6,963 nt of DNA. Origin: Ilumatobacteraceae bacterium. GTDB lineage: Bacteria > Actinomycetota > Acidimicrobiia > Acidimicrobiales > Ilumatobacteraceae. Where the stretch lies: the NCBI GenBank assembly GCA_023263465.1, contig JALQWV010000104.1:1-6963 (forward strand), read 5' to 3'. A model generated the notes under the pieces. That model made no database searches and was not told the DNA's origin. It saw only the letters and a program-made list of their open reading frames with translations. Positions 1-6,522 of this stretch are shown here, piece by piece (position 1 is the stretch's first letter; the number at the start of each line of letters is the position of its first letter). The position numbers and the translations under genes are program-made.

Positions 1-1
1 T

Positions 2-27
2 GGCGTGGGTCGAAACCCACGCCTTTT
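2..27 (+). terminator. Rho-independent terminator of a gene left of the window
   Basis: A perfect 9-bp GC-rich stem (GGCGTGGGT at 2-10 pairs with ACCCACGCC at 15-23) closes a CGAA tetraloop (11-14) and is followed at once by TTTT (24-27). This is the classic form of an intrinsic terminator on the plus strand. It should end a plus-strand transcript whose gene lies beyond the left edge and isolate it from proS, whose start is 57 bases further on. The T-tract is short (four), so read-through is possible. The minus-strand side cannot be judged, because the sequence beyond base 1 is not visible. Confidence 0.85.
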
Positions 28-73
28 AGTCACAGACTTTCAAAGGACATCAAAAATTATAGCCCCGTAAACT
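28..73 (+). promoter_or_regulatory. Likely promoter region of proS-manA (no clear boxes)
   Basis: This short gap between the upstream terminator and the proS ribosome binding site is the only non-coding place in the window where a promoter for proS-manA could sit. An AT-rich patch at 52-61 contains AATTAT (55-60), which shares four of six positions with the -10 consensus. I see no convincing -35 box at the right distance. The region is too short for a T-box or another large riboswitch. That a promoter is needed is inferred from the terminator just upstream; its exact position is a guess. Confidence 0.3.
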
Positions 74-77
74 AAGG
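74..77 (+). promoter_or_regulatory. Shine-Dalgarno site of proS, supports the GTG start
   Basis: AAGG at 74-77 lies 7 bases before the GTG at 85-87, a normal spacing. Together with the conserved N-terminus that begins right after this codon, it supports GTG 85 as the translation start. Confidence 0.6.
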
Positions 78-84
78 TTCGCAC

Positions 85-1860
85 GTGGTTCAACGCCTCT
101 CAACCCTGTTCGTACGCACTTTGCGGGACAACCCAGCCGACGCAGAAGTACCGAGCCATCGCCTTCTGGTGCGGGCGGGCTACATCCGTCGCGCTGCACC
201 TGGTGGGTACACCTGGCTGCCACTTGGCTATCGAGTATTCCAAAACGTGGCTCGAGTCATTCGAGAAGAGATGGATGCCATTGGCGCCCAAGAAGTGAAC
301 TTTCCCGCCATGTTGCCAAAGGATCCATACGAAGTAACTGGTCGCTGGACCGATTATGGCGACAACCTGTTTCGCTTACAGGACCGACGCAAAATCGACT
401 TCCTGCTTGGACCGACGCACGAAGAAATGTTCACCTTGCTCGTAAAGGATTTGTACTCCAGTTACAAAGACTTGCCGGTGTGGTTGTACCAAATTCAAAA
501 CAAGTTCCGTGACGAAGCTCGTCCTCGCGGAGGCTTGTTGCGTGGTCGCGAGTTCTCCATGAAAGACTCGTACTCCTTCGACCTCGACCAAGAAGGATTG
601 CAGCGCAGCTACGACGCTCATCGCGATGCCTACATTCGTATTTTTGAGCGTCTTGGTTTGCCGTTTGCCATCGTGTCGGCAATGTCTGGCGCAATGGGTG
701 GCTCGGCCTCTGAGGAATTTTTGTTTCCGTGTGAAATCGGCGAAGACACTTTCGTGCAATGCACCGCGTGTAGCTATTCCGCAAACACCGAAGCCGTGCG
801 TGTAGGTGTTGCTGATGCACTTGATGCTTCATCAGTTCCTGCTGCAAAGGTGGTCGACACCCCAGATACACCGACGATACAAACGCTTGTAGATCTGTTT
901 AACGCTCGCGAAGACTTGCAGCTCGGTAGTCGCCAATGGACGGCTGCAGATACGTTGAAAAATGTTGTGGTCAATTTGCGCCACCCCGATGGACGACTTG
1001 AAGCTCTTGCAATTGGTGTTCCTGGCGATCGTGAAGTAGATCTGAAGCGACTTGAAGCACAGGTGTCCCCCGCCGAAGTTGAAGCATTTGATGAAACGCA
1101 CTTTGCTGCCAACACGGCATTAGTGAAGGGATACATCGGACCTGGTGTTTTAGGAACAAATAATGCATCGGGTATTCGCTACATGCTCGATCCACGTGTG
1201 GCCATGGGAAGCGCATGGATCACTGGAGCCGACAGCAGTGGCAAACACGTGATGAACTTGGTGAATGGTCGTGACTTCACTGCTGATGGAACGCTTGACG
1301 TTGCAGAGATTCGCGATGACGACACCTGCCCAACGTGTCGATCTGCACTCACCATCAAACGCGGAATCGAAATCGGACATGTCTTTCAGCTTGGGCCGAA
1401 ATACGCGGAAGCACTCGGGTTACAGGTGCTCGATAAGAACGGTAAGCAGCAAACGGTAACCATGGGCAGCTACGGCATTGGTGTTTCACGTGCTGTTGCA
1501 GCCATCGCAGAAGCCATGCACGATGACAACGGCCTGCGCTGGCCGAGTGAAGTTTCACCGTTTGATGTGCACATTGTGATCGCCGGAAAAGACGACACAA
1601 CCATTACCGCTGCAGCAGAATCGCTGGCAGCCGAACTTGAAGCCGCTGGCCTCAAGGTATTGCTCGATGACCGTTTGGGTATTTCACCAGGCGTGAAGTT
1701 TAAAGATGCAGAACTCATCGGTGTTCCAAACATCGTGGTTGCAGGGCGAGGTGTTGCCAACGGCACGCTTGAAGTACGTGACCGCTTTGCAGGAACTGCT
1801 CGTGAGACTCCGATTGCGCAAGTCGGCCCACAGTTGATCGCACAGGCTCGCGGGAAGTAA
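85..1860 (+). CDS. proS: Prolyl-tRNA synthetase, bacterial type with INS domain
   Basis: This cytoplasmic class II aminoacyl-tRNA synthetase charges tRNA-Pro with proline using ATP. It has 591 residues, close to the usual 565-590 of the bacterial type. Visible parts in order: N-terminal catalytic segment with motif 1 around 38-75; conserved GPTHEE (109-114); motif 2 with FRDE (141-144, Arg142) and the [14 protein letters not shown] block (154-167); the inserted INS domain, roughly 225-410, which in this family clears Ala-tRNA-Pro, with GDREVDLK (314-321); motif 3 GSYGIGVSR (461-469, Arg469); and the anticodon-binding domain from about 490. Two CxxC pairs (Cys226/229 and Cys415/418) flank the INS domain and could hold zinc. 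The GTG start is supported by AAGG 7 bases upstream and by the actinobacterial-looking N-terminus ([20 protein letters not shown]). manA starts 5 bases after the stop. The identification is secure. Confidence 0.97.
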   Translation: MVQRLSTLFVRTLRDNPADAEVPSHRLLVRAGYIRRAAPGGYTWLPLGYRVFQNVARVIREEMDAIGAQEVNFPAMLPKDPYEVTGRWTDYGDNLFRLQDRRKIDFLLGPTHEEMFTLLVKDLYSSYKDLPVWLYQIQNKFRDEARPRGGLLRGREFSMKDSYSFDLDQEGLQRSYDAHRDAYIRIFERLGLPFAIVSAMSGAMGGSASEEFLFPCEIGEDTFVQCTACSYSANTEAVRVGVADALDASSVPAAKVVDTPDTPTIQTLVDLFNAREDLQLGSRQWTAADTLKNVVVNLRHPDGRLEALAIGVPGDREVDLKRLEAQVSPAEVEAFDETHFAANTALVKGYIGPGVLGTNNASGIRYMLDPRVAMGSAWITGADSSGKHVMNLVNGRDFTADGTLDVAEIRDDDTCPTCRSALTIKRGIEIGHVFQLGPKYAEALGLQVLDKNGKQQTVTMGSYGIGVSRAVAAIAEAMHDDNGLRWPSEVSPFDVHIVIAGKDDTTITAAAESLAAELEAAGLKVLLDDRLGISPGVKFKDAELIGVPNIVVAGRGVANGTLEVRDRFAGTARETPIAQVGPQLIAQARGK

Positions 1861-1865
1861 ACGCT

Positions 1866-2900
1866 ATGCAACTCCTCCGTGGAGTAGTCCATCATTACGA
1901 CTGGGGTGATCAACAAACGATTCCCGAATTTCTCGGCGTAGAACCCGATGCAAAGCCATGGGCTGAACTGTGGTTCGGCACTCACCGATCTGGGCCTTCA
2001 CTGGTAAAAACCGAAACGGGAAACCAACCGCTTTCACAATATGCAGGCGAACTTTCGTTCCTGGTGAAAATCATCGCTGCAGCTAAACCTTTGTCGCTAC
2101 AAACGCATCCCACCGATGAACAAGCACAATCGGGATATCAACAAGAGAACGAAATCGGTATTTCGCTCGACTCGCCTCTGCGCATTTATCGAGACGCATC
2201 GGCAAAACCCGAGTTGCTCATTGCCATGTCGGCGTTTGAAGCAATCTGTGGTTTTCGTAGCGACAGCGAGAACATTGAACTGTGTAATCGATTTGGGTGG
2301 ACAGAACTTGGACAGCATCTCGCAGACGATGGACTTGCCGAATGCGTGCGCTGGGCGCTGACTACCGGACCTCATCAGTTACCTCTACACATGCCGGCAT
2401 GGGCTGGTCGCTTAGCCACCATGTATCCAGGTAACGGCGGAATTCTCGTCGCGCTGCTCATGCATCATGTGAAATTGCAACCAGGTCAAGCGCTGTACCT
2501 CGGAGCCGGCAACGTACATGCCTATTTAGGTGGCACCGGATTCGAAGTGATGGCCTCTTCCGACAACGTGGTTCGCGCTGCGTTCACTCAAAAGAACGTG
2601 AACATTGACGAATTTCTTCATGTTGCCAACATGAGCGCTATTGCATCACCTCTAATTGAGGCTGAACTCGTGAGTCAAAACGTGTGGCAGTACCCCGTGA
2701 CTACCTCGCGCTTTGGCACACAACGCATTGATGTTTCGGGAACTCATGAAATGCGCGCAACGCATGATGCCGAAATCCTGGTGTGCACGACGGGAGATGC
2801 ACAGGCCCTACGCGCCGGCCAGGCCGCTGTTCTGCGTAATGGCGAAACGGTAACGCTTAGCGGTAGGGCAACGGTATTTCGCACATGGGGAACCCACTAA
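1866..2900 (+). CDS. manA: Mannose-6-phosphate isomerase, class I
   Basis: This cytoplasmic zinc enzyme interconverts mannose 6-phosphate and fructose 6-phosphate, feeding GDP-mannose synthesis for glycoconjugates or allowing growth on mannose. It has 344 residues, shorter than the roughly 390 of the E. coli enzyme but within the range of compact bacterial class I forms. The metal ligands expected from the family are all present: Gln79 and His81 in LQTHP, Glu116 in AKPEL, and His218 in AGNVHAYLGG. The block FEVMASSDNVVRA (226-238) carries the conserved active-site Arg237. WAELWFGTH (32-40) is another family hallmark, and the C-terminal part from about 260 is cupin-like. ATG 1866 is 5 bases after the proS stop, with GGGAAG at 1852-1857 as a possible ribosome binding site, so co-transcription with proS is likely. 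The link to proS has no obvious functional reason. The gene ends 4 bases from the convergent ispG stop. Confidence 0.95.
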   Translation: MQLLRGVVHHYDWGDQQTIPEFLGVEPDAKPWAELWFGTHRSGPSLVKTETGNQPLSQYAGELSFLVKIIAAAKPLSLQTHPTDEQAQSGYQQENEIGISLDSPLRIYRDASAKPELLIAMSAFEAICGFRSDSENIELCNRFGWTELGQHLADDGLAECVRWALTTGPHQLPLHMPAWAGRLATMYPGNGGILVALLMHHVKLQPGQALYLGAGNVHAYLGGTGFEVMASSDNVVRAAFTQKNVNIDEFLHVANMSAIASPLIEAELVSQNVWQYPVTTSRFGTQRIDVSGTHEMRATHDAEILVCTTGDAQALRAGQAAVLRNGETVTLSGRATVFRTWGTH

Positions 2901-2904
2901 ATAC

Positions 2905-4122
2905 CTAACTACCGGAAATTGTCTTACGAATTTCCACAATCTTTTCGGTGGAACGATTCGCGTCATCACCTTTTTCTTCTAGTAGCGCGTTGCGGTCTTT
3001 TGCGGCTTCGCGTTCGGCGATGGTGGTGTCCACGCGTGCCACTGCAGCTTCAACACCGTGTTCGTGAATGTACGTTGCCCAATCGACAAGCGCTTCCACC
3101 ATTTCAGATTCGGGCACAACCGCAACGTTGCGACCTTTCACAAACAAGTGACCGCGTTTGTTACCTGCAGCAATGCCCAAGTCGGCTTCGCGCGCTTCGC
3201 CTGGGCCATTCACCACGCATCCCATTACCGCTATCTGCAGTGGAATTTTTTTGTCTTCAAATGCACGCATTGCACGATTGGCAACTTCAATGACGTCAAT
3301 CTCTGCACGACCGCAACTTGGACATGCAATCAGGTCAACGTTCTTGCGCTCACGCAAACCGAGCGACTCAAGCAGCTGTCGTCCAGCACGCGCTTCTTCC
3401 ACTGGGTCAGCCGTGAGGCTGTATCGAATGGTGTCACCAATGCCTTCAAGGAGCAAAGTGGAAATTCCTGCAGTTGCCTTGATCAGACCGTTGGGAAGTG
3501 GACCCGCTTCAGTAACACCTAAGTGCAACGGATAATTCGTAACTGCACTGAGCTGGCGATACGCCTCAACCATTAACGGAACGTTTGATGCCTTTACAGA
3601 AATCTTGATCAGATCAAAATCAACTTCTTGGAAATATGCAATTTCCTGTAACGCAGACTCGACCATGGCTCGTGCTGTTAGCCCACCATGCTTTTCGTAC
3701 AATGCAGGATCAAGTGAGCCGCCGTTTACACCAATTCGAATCGGAACGTTGCGGTCACGAGCCTCCGTGGCCACGGCTTTGATGTGCTCTGGTTTGCGGA
3801 TGTTTCCCGGGTTCAATCGCAGACCATGGACGCCAGCTTCAAGGGCTGCGAGCGCCATCTTGTACTGATGATGAATGTCGGCGATGATTGGCACCGGCGA
3901 ACGAGGAACAATTTGCGCTAGTCCTTCTGCGGCTTCAATTTCGTTGCACGTGCAACGGACAATGTCGCACCCTGCTGCAGCAAGGGCATAAATCTGTTGC
4001 AGGGTTCCCTCAACGTCTGAAGTTTTCGTGGTGGTCATGGACTGCACGCTGATCGGCGCTGCCCCACCAACCGCCACCTTGCCTACATGAATCTGCTTCG
4101 TTTGGCGGCGCTCAAAACTCAT
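2905..4122 (-). CDS. ispG: 4-hydroxy-3-methylbut-2-enyl diphosphate synthase
   Basis: IspG (GcpE) is the iron-sulfur enzyme of the penultimate step of the MEP isoprenoid pathway. It reductively opens MEcPP to HMB-PP in the cytoplasm. The 405-residue protein opens with the typical QIHVGKVAVGGAAPISVQSMT region split over residues 10-30, followed by the TIM-barrel part (LRLNPGNI 101-108, IRIGVNGGSLD 128-138, LHLGVTEAG 199-207). The C-terminal cluster domain has CPSC (Cys267, Cys270) and GCVVNGPGE (Cys302, Glu309), giving all four expected 4Fe-4S ligands. A highly charged, helix-prone tail of about 45 residues (from about 360) follows; compared from memory, it is absent from the shorter mycobacterial protein. 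The ATG at 4122 is 16 bases after the protease stop, without a clear Shine-Dalgarno site. It is the last gene of the minus-strand operon in view, and its TAG is 4 bases from the manA stop. Confidence 0.97.
   Translation of the reverse strand: MSFERRQTKQIHVGKVAVGGAAPISVQSMTTTKTSDVEGTLQQIYALAAAGCDIVRCTCNEIEAAEGLAQIVPRSPVPIIADIHHQYKMALAALEAGVHGLRLNPGNIRKPEHIKAVATEARDRNVPIRIGVNGGSLDPALYEKHGGLTARAMVESALQEIAYFQEVDFDLIKISVKASNVPLMVEAYRQLSAVTNYPLHLGVTEAGPLPNGLIKATAGISTLLLEGIGDTIRYSLTADPVEEARAGRQLLESLGLRERKNVDLIACPSCGRAEIDVIEVANRAMRAFEDKKIPLQIAVMGCVVNGPGEAREADLGIAAGNKRGHLFVKGRNVAVVPESEMVEALVDWATYIHEHGVEAAVARVDTTIAEREAAKDRNALLEEKGDDANRSTEKIVEIRKTISGS
2914..2935 (+). terminator. Weak hairpin inside the ispG 3' end, possible manA terminator
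   Basis: GGAAATT (2914-2920) pairs perfectly with AATTTCC (2929-2935) around an 8-base loop, and a TTTT run follows at 2942-2945. The stem is AT-rich and the T-run begins 6 bases after it, so it is a poor intrinsic terminator. It is listed because it is the only hairpin I found just past the manA stop, and it lies within the coding sequence for the last IspG residues. It may equally be chance. Confidence 0.2.
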
Positions 4123-4138
4123 AGTTACCAGTGTGCCA

Positions 4139-5383
4139 CTACCCGAATGGCTGGGTGATGTCTAGATACAAACCAGCAAAAGTAATCACGATCAGCAAGG
4201 CAACGACTGCCGTTGCGAGTGGAATCATCTTGCCGAAATCAGCTTGATATCGCACGCCGTTTCTGCTGCGAAGCCTCTCGTAGGTGGCAACAGCAGCGTG
4301 ACCTCCGTCAAAGGGCAAGGACGGAAACATGTTGAAGACACCAACGAAAACGTTGACATACGCAAGCATCATGAGCACACCTTTCAACCCGTCGCGCTCA
4401 CCCGCCTCACCGCCAACCTGACTTGCTCCAACAATGGTGCTTGGCCGCGTTGCGGGGTCGGCAACAGAGTCGCGCAAGCTATTAATGGCATTGGCAGGAT
4501 TGAAAATTTGTGGAAGTGCCTTGACCGACCCAACAATTGCCTGCGCGCCATCTCGCACTGCATAAACAAATGCACTCGGTAGCGATTGCTTAATGTAATC
4601 CGTTGAGTCGGTACCTACGCCCAAATAACCGATATCGGGATCTGTTGGGTTGGCAGCCAAGGTCGCATTAAACGATTGCCGTACTCCATCCCGAAGAATG
4701 TCAATAACAATCTTGTCGCCCGGGGCATTGCTCGTAATCGCGACGACAAGATCATCCCGCGACTTCAACACCTGCCCGTTAATCGTGGAAATAATGTCAC
4801 CTACTTGAAGACCAATTTCTGCTGCAGGCGATCCGCTGATAGGCGCGTACACAATGCGCACATTTCCCGATTCCCCCACCCTGCCAGCAAGCGAATACAC
4901 GCCGATAAACAGAGTCAATGCGATGACCATATGCATGAGTGATCCCGCAGTGATCACCAACAACCGACGTGGATACGACTTTGAGCGATAGGAACGGTCT
5001 TCGTCTGCAGGATCGCAAGCGTCCAAGTTGCTCATGCCAATGATGCGAACAAAAGCACCAAGCGGAATGGCACGCACACCGTATTCAAGTTCGCCGCGCT
5101 TCCTACTCCACAGGCGGGGTCCAAAACCCATGTAAAACTGCGTTACCTTCATGCCCGTTTTTCGAGCAGTCCAGTAGTGACCGAACTCGTGAAGAAAGAT
5201 TGAGATGATGAGACCAATGACAAATACCAACATCCACGGGTTGTTCATACCCAACCAAACAAAGAACGCTGCAAGCAGCGCTAGAGAAACTGCACCGTTC
5301 TTTCCGCCAGACTCTTCGGCTGCATCTTGCGTGTCCCCGCCGGCAGCAATTTGCCCGCGAAACTTGCGATAGATATCGCTCAC
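4139..5383 (-). CDS. rseP: Site-2 intramembrane metalloprotease, RseP/Rip1-like, with PDZ domain
   Basis: This M50-family zinc protease sits in the cytoplasmic membrane. Relatives (E. coli RseP, M. tuberculosis Rip1) cut membrane-embedded anti-sigma factors and other short membrane proteins, so a role in envelope stress signalling is inferred; the substrate is unknown. In the 414 residues I see a hydrophilic N-terminus (1-30), hydrophobic stretches at 31-46 and 50-64, zinc motif HEFGH (65-69), the block RKTGMKVTQFYMGFGPRLWS (74-93), a second membrane segment about 144-166, one PDZ domain about 175-250 (LQVGDIISTING at 192-203), the S2P motif NMFPSLPFDGGH (351-362, catalytic Asp359) in a third segment, and a last segment about 386-408. 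The GTG start overlaps the dxr stop as GTGA, which suggests translational coupling. The N-terminus is about 45 residues longer than in Rip1. ATG codons at 5248 and 5233 are alternative starts that would remove the extra hydrophobic stretch. Confidence 0.93.
   Translation of the reverse strand: MSDIYRKFRGQIAAGGDTQDAAEESGGKNGAVSLALLAAFFVWLGMNNPWMLVFVIGLIISIFLHEFGHYWTARKTGMKVTQFYMGFGPRLWSRKRGELEYGVRAIPLGAFVRIIGMSNLDACDPADEDRSYRSKSYPRRLLVITAGSLMHMVIALTLFIGVYSLAGRVGESGNVRIVYAPISGSPAAEIGLQVGDIISTINGQVLKSRDDLVVAITSNAPGDKIVIDILRDGVRQSFNATLAANPTDPDIGYLGVGTDSTDYIKQSLPSAFVYAVRDGAQAIVGSVKALPQIFNPANAINSLRDSVADPATRPSTIVGASQVGGEAGERDGLKGVLMMLAYVNVFVGVFNMFPSLPFDGGHAAVATYERLRSRNGVRYQADFGKMIPLATAVVALLIVITFAGLYLDITQPFG
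5380..5383 (-). other. GTGA stop/start overlap between dxr and the protease gene
   Basis: Read on the minus strand, the bases GTGA hold the GTG start of the protease (5383-5381) and the TGA stop of dxr (5382-5380). No purine-rich Shine-Dalgarno site is seen before it, so re-initiation by ribosomes finishing dxr is the likely way of translation. Confidence 0.75.
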
Positions 5384-6522
5384 GACGACAACACTTGTTG
5401 CGCAAAGCGTCGCGCTAATGCATCTGCGTGCAAAATGTCCTCTGTAATTGTTGGAACAAGACCGTCGTGTTGTTGCAATGTTGCATCAATTACCTCTGGA
5501 ATTCTTGACCACATGATTTGACCGTTCAGAAACGCCTCCACTGCAACTTCGTTTGCCGCACTTAGCCATGCTGGCGCGGTTCCGCCCGTTCGTCCCGCTT
5601 GGTAAGCAAGGTTCAGGCACGAGAAAGTCTGCGTGTCAGGAATTTCAAAATCAAGTCGTGCAAGCGATGACCAATCAATTGAGCCAAACGGCACATTGGC
5701 ACGATGCGGGTAACTCAAGGCATAAGCAATGGGCAGACGCATATCTGGCATGGACAATTGTGCAATCACCGCCCCATCGTTGAATTCCACCATTGAGTGC
5801 ACTACCGACTGCGGATGCACCACAACATCGATGTTGTCGAAACCGGTGCCAAACAGCTCGTGTGCCTCAATGACCTCAAGACCCTTATTCATCAGCGTCG
5901 ATGAATCAACGGTGATCTTTGGACCCATTGACCATGTTGGATGCTGTAACGCTTCGTGCACCGTCACATTGGCGAGCGACTCTGTGGATCGTCCCCGAAA
6001 CGGGCCACCACTTGCGGTAAGTAATAATCGTTTGACTTCACGATTGCTATCACTCGAACTTCGCAGACATTGGTGAATTGCGCAGTGTTCACTATCCACA
6101 GGAACAATGTCTGCGCCTGGAATCTTGCGAAGCGGTCGCACAACCGGACCAGCCGCGATCAGACTTTCTTTGTTTGCCAGAGCAAGTCGCTTTCCACGTT
6201 GGAGCGTAGAGATGGTGACTGACAAACCAGCAAAACCGACAACACCATTGACAACAACATCAGCAAGTTCGGCAAGCTCCGACTGGTCAGCGACTACTTC
6301 AACTCCAGGTAAAGCCAGTGCCACCTCGTTACGCGCAACTTCATCAGCAACGGCAATTACTTTTGGCTTCCATTGCTGAGCCTGAGCGATCACCGCTTGC
6401 GCAGACGTGCCTACTCCAAGGCCAACGACTTCAAATTGACCTTCACTTTGCGCAATGTAATCCAGCGTTTGCGTGCCAATAGAACCGGTTGAACCGGCAA
6501 TGGCTACTCGAGTTATGCCCAA
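5380..6522 (-). CDS. dxr: 1-deoxy-D-xylulose 5-phosphate reductoisomerase
   Basis: Dxr (IspC) makes MEP from DXP with NADPH and a divalent metal. It is the first committed step of the MEP isoprenoid pathway and the target of fosmidomycin. The protein has 380 residues, normal for the family. Visible: NADPH-binding GSTGSIG (10-16), ANKESLIAAG (116-125), metal ligands Asp143 and Glu145 in PVDSEH and Glu216 in MNKGLEVIEAHELF (211-224), substrate-contacting ASGGPFR (170-176, Ser171), the flexible-loop block HPTWSMGPKITVDSS (194-208), HPQSVVHSMVEF (236-247) and a C-terminal helical domain from about 300. The start is TTG at 6522. It is the only ATG/GTG/TTG between an upstream in-frame TGA inside cdsA and the Rossmann motif, so the choice is firm. 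The gene overlaps cdsA by 10 bases and the protease gene by 4, in line with one operon. Confidence 0.97.
   Translation of the reverse strand: MGITRVAIAGSTGSIGTQTLDYIAQSEGQFEVVGLGVGTSAQAVIAQAQQWKPKVIAVADEVARNEVALALPGVEVVADQSELAELADVVVNGVVGFAGLSVTISTLQRGKRLALANKESLIAAGPVVRPLRKIPGADIVPVDSEHCAIHQCLRSSSDSNREVKRLLLTASGGPFRGRSTESLANVTVHEALQHPTWSMGPKITVDSSTLMNKGLEVIEAHELFGTGFDNIDVVVHPQSVVHSMVEFNDGAVIAQLSMPDMRLPIAYALSYPHRANVPFGSIDWSSLARLDFEIPDTQTFSCLNLAYQAGRTGGTAPAWLSAANEVAVEAFLNGQIMWSRIPEVIDATLQQHDGLVPTITEDILHADALARRFAQQVLSS
6513..6522 (-). other. 10-base overlap of the cdsA end and the dxr TTG start
   Basis: The last codons of cdsA (CCT TGG GCA TAA) contain the TTG start of dxr in a different reading frame. 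No good Shine-Dalgarno site precedes the TTG, so dxr translation probably depends on ribosomes arriving from cdsA. Confidence 0.7.

Noticed and set aside
1..23. Possible tRNA T-arm at the left edge
   Set aside because: The loop is CGAA on a 9-bp stem and lacks the TTC-G-A seven-base T-loop and a CCA-like end; the TTTT tail fits a terminator.
431..871. 146-codon minus-strand open frame opposite proS
   Set aside because: It is antisense to the ProRS catalytic core and overlaps other shadow frames; nothing in the translation looks like a real protein.
1470..1985. 171-codon open frame on the minus strand across the proS/manA junction
   Set aside because: It is antisense to two certain genes, its composition (runs of Ser/Ala, no recognisable motif) is that of a reverse-frame shadow, and it has no plausible ribosome binding site.
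3058..3535. Plus-strand open frames of 154 and 125 codons opposite ispG
   Set aside because: They lie fully within the well-supported ispG gene, overlap each other in different frames and show no protein-family features.
5729..6076. 115-codon plus-strand open frame opposite dxr
   Set aside because: It covers the most conserved part of dxr (metal and substrate motifs), so its openness is explained by codon choice in dxr.
6482..6497. Short direct repeat GAACCGG
   Set aside because: It encodes the Gly-Ser/Thr-Gly-Ser part of the Dxr nucleotide-binding motif, so similar codons explain it.
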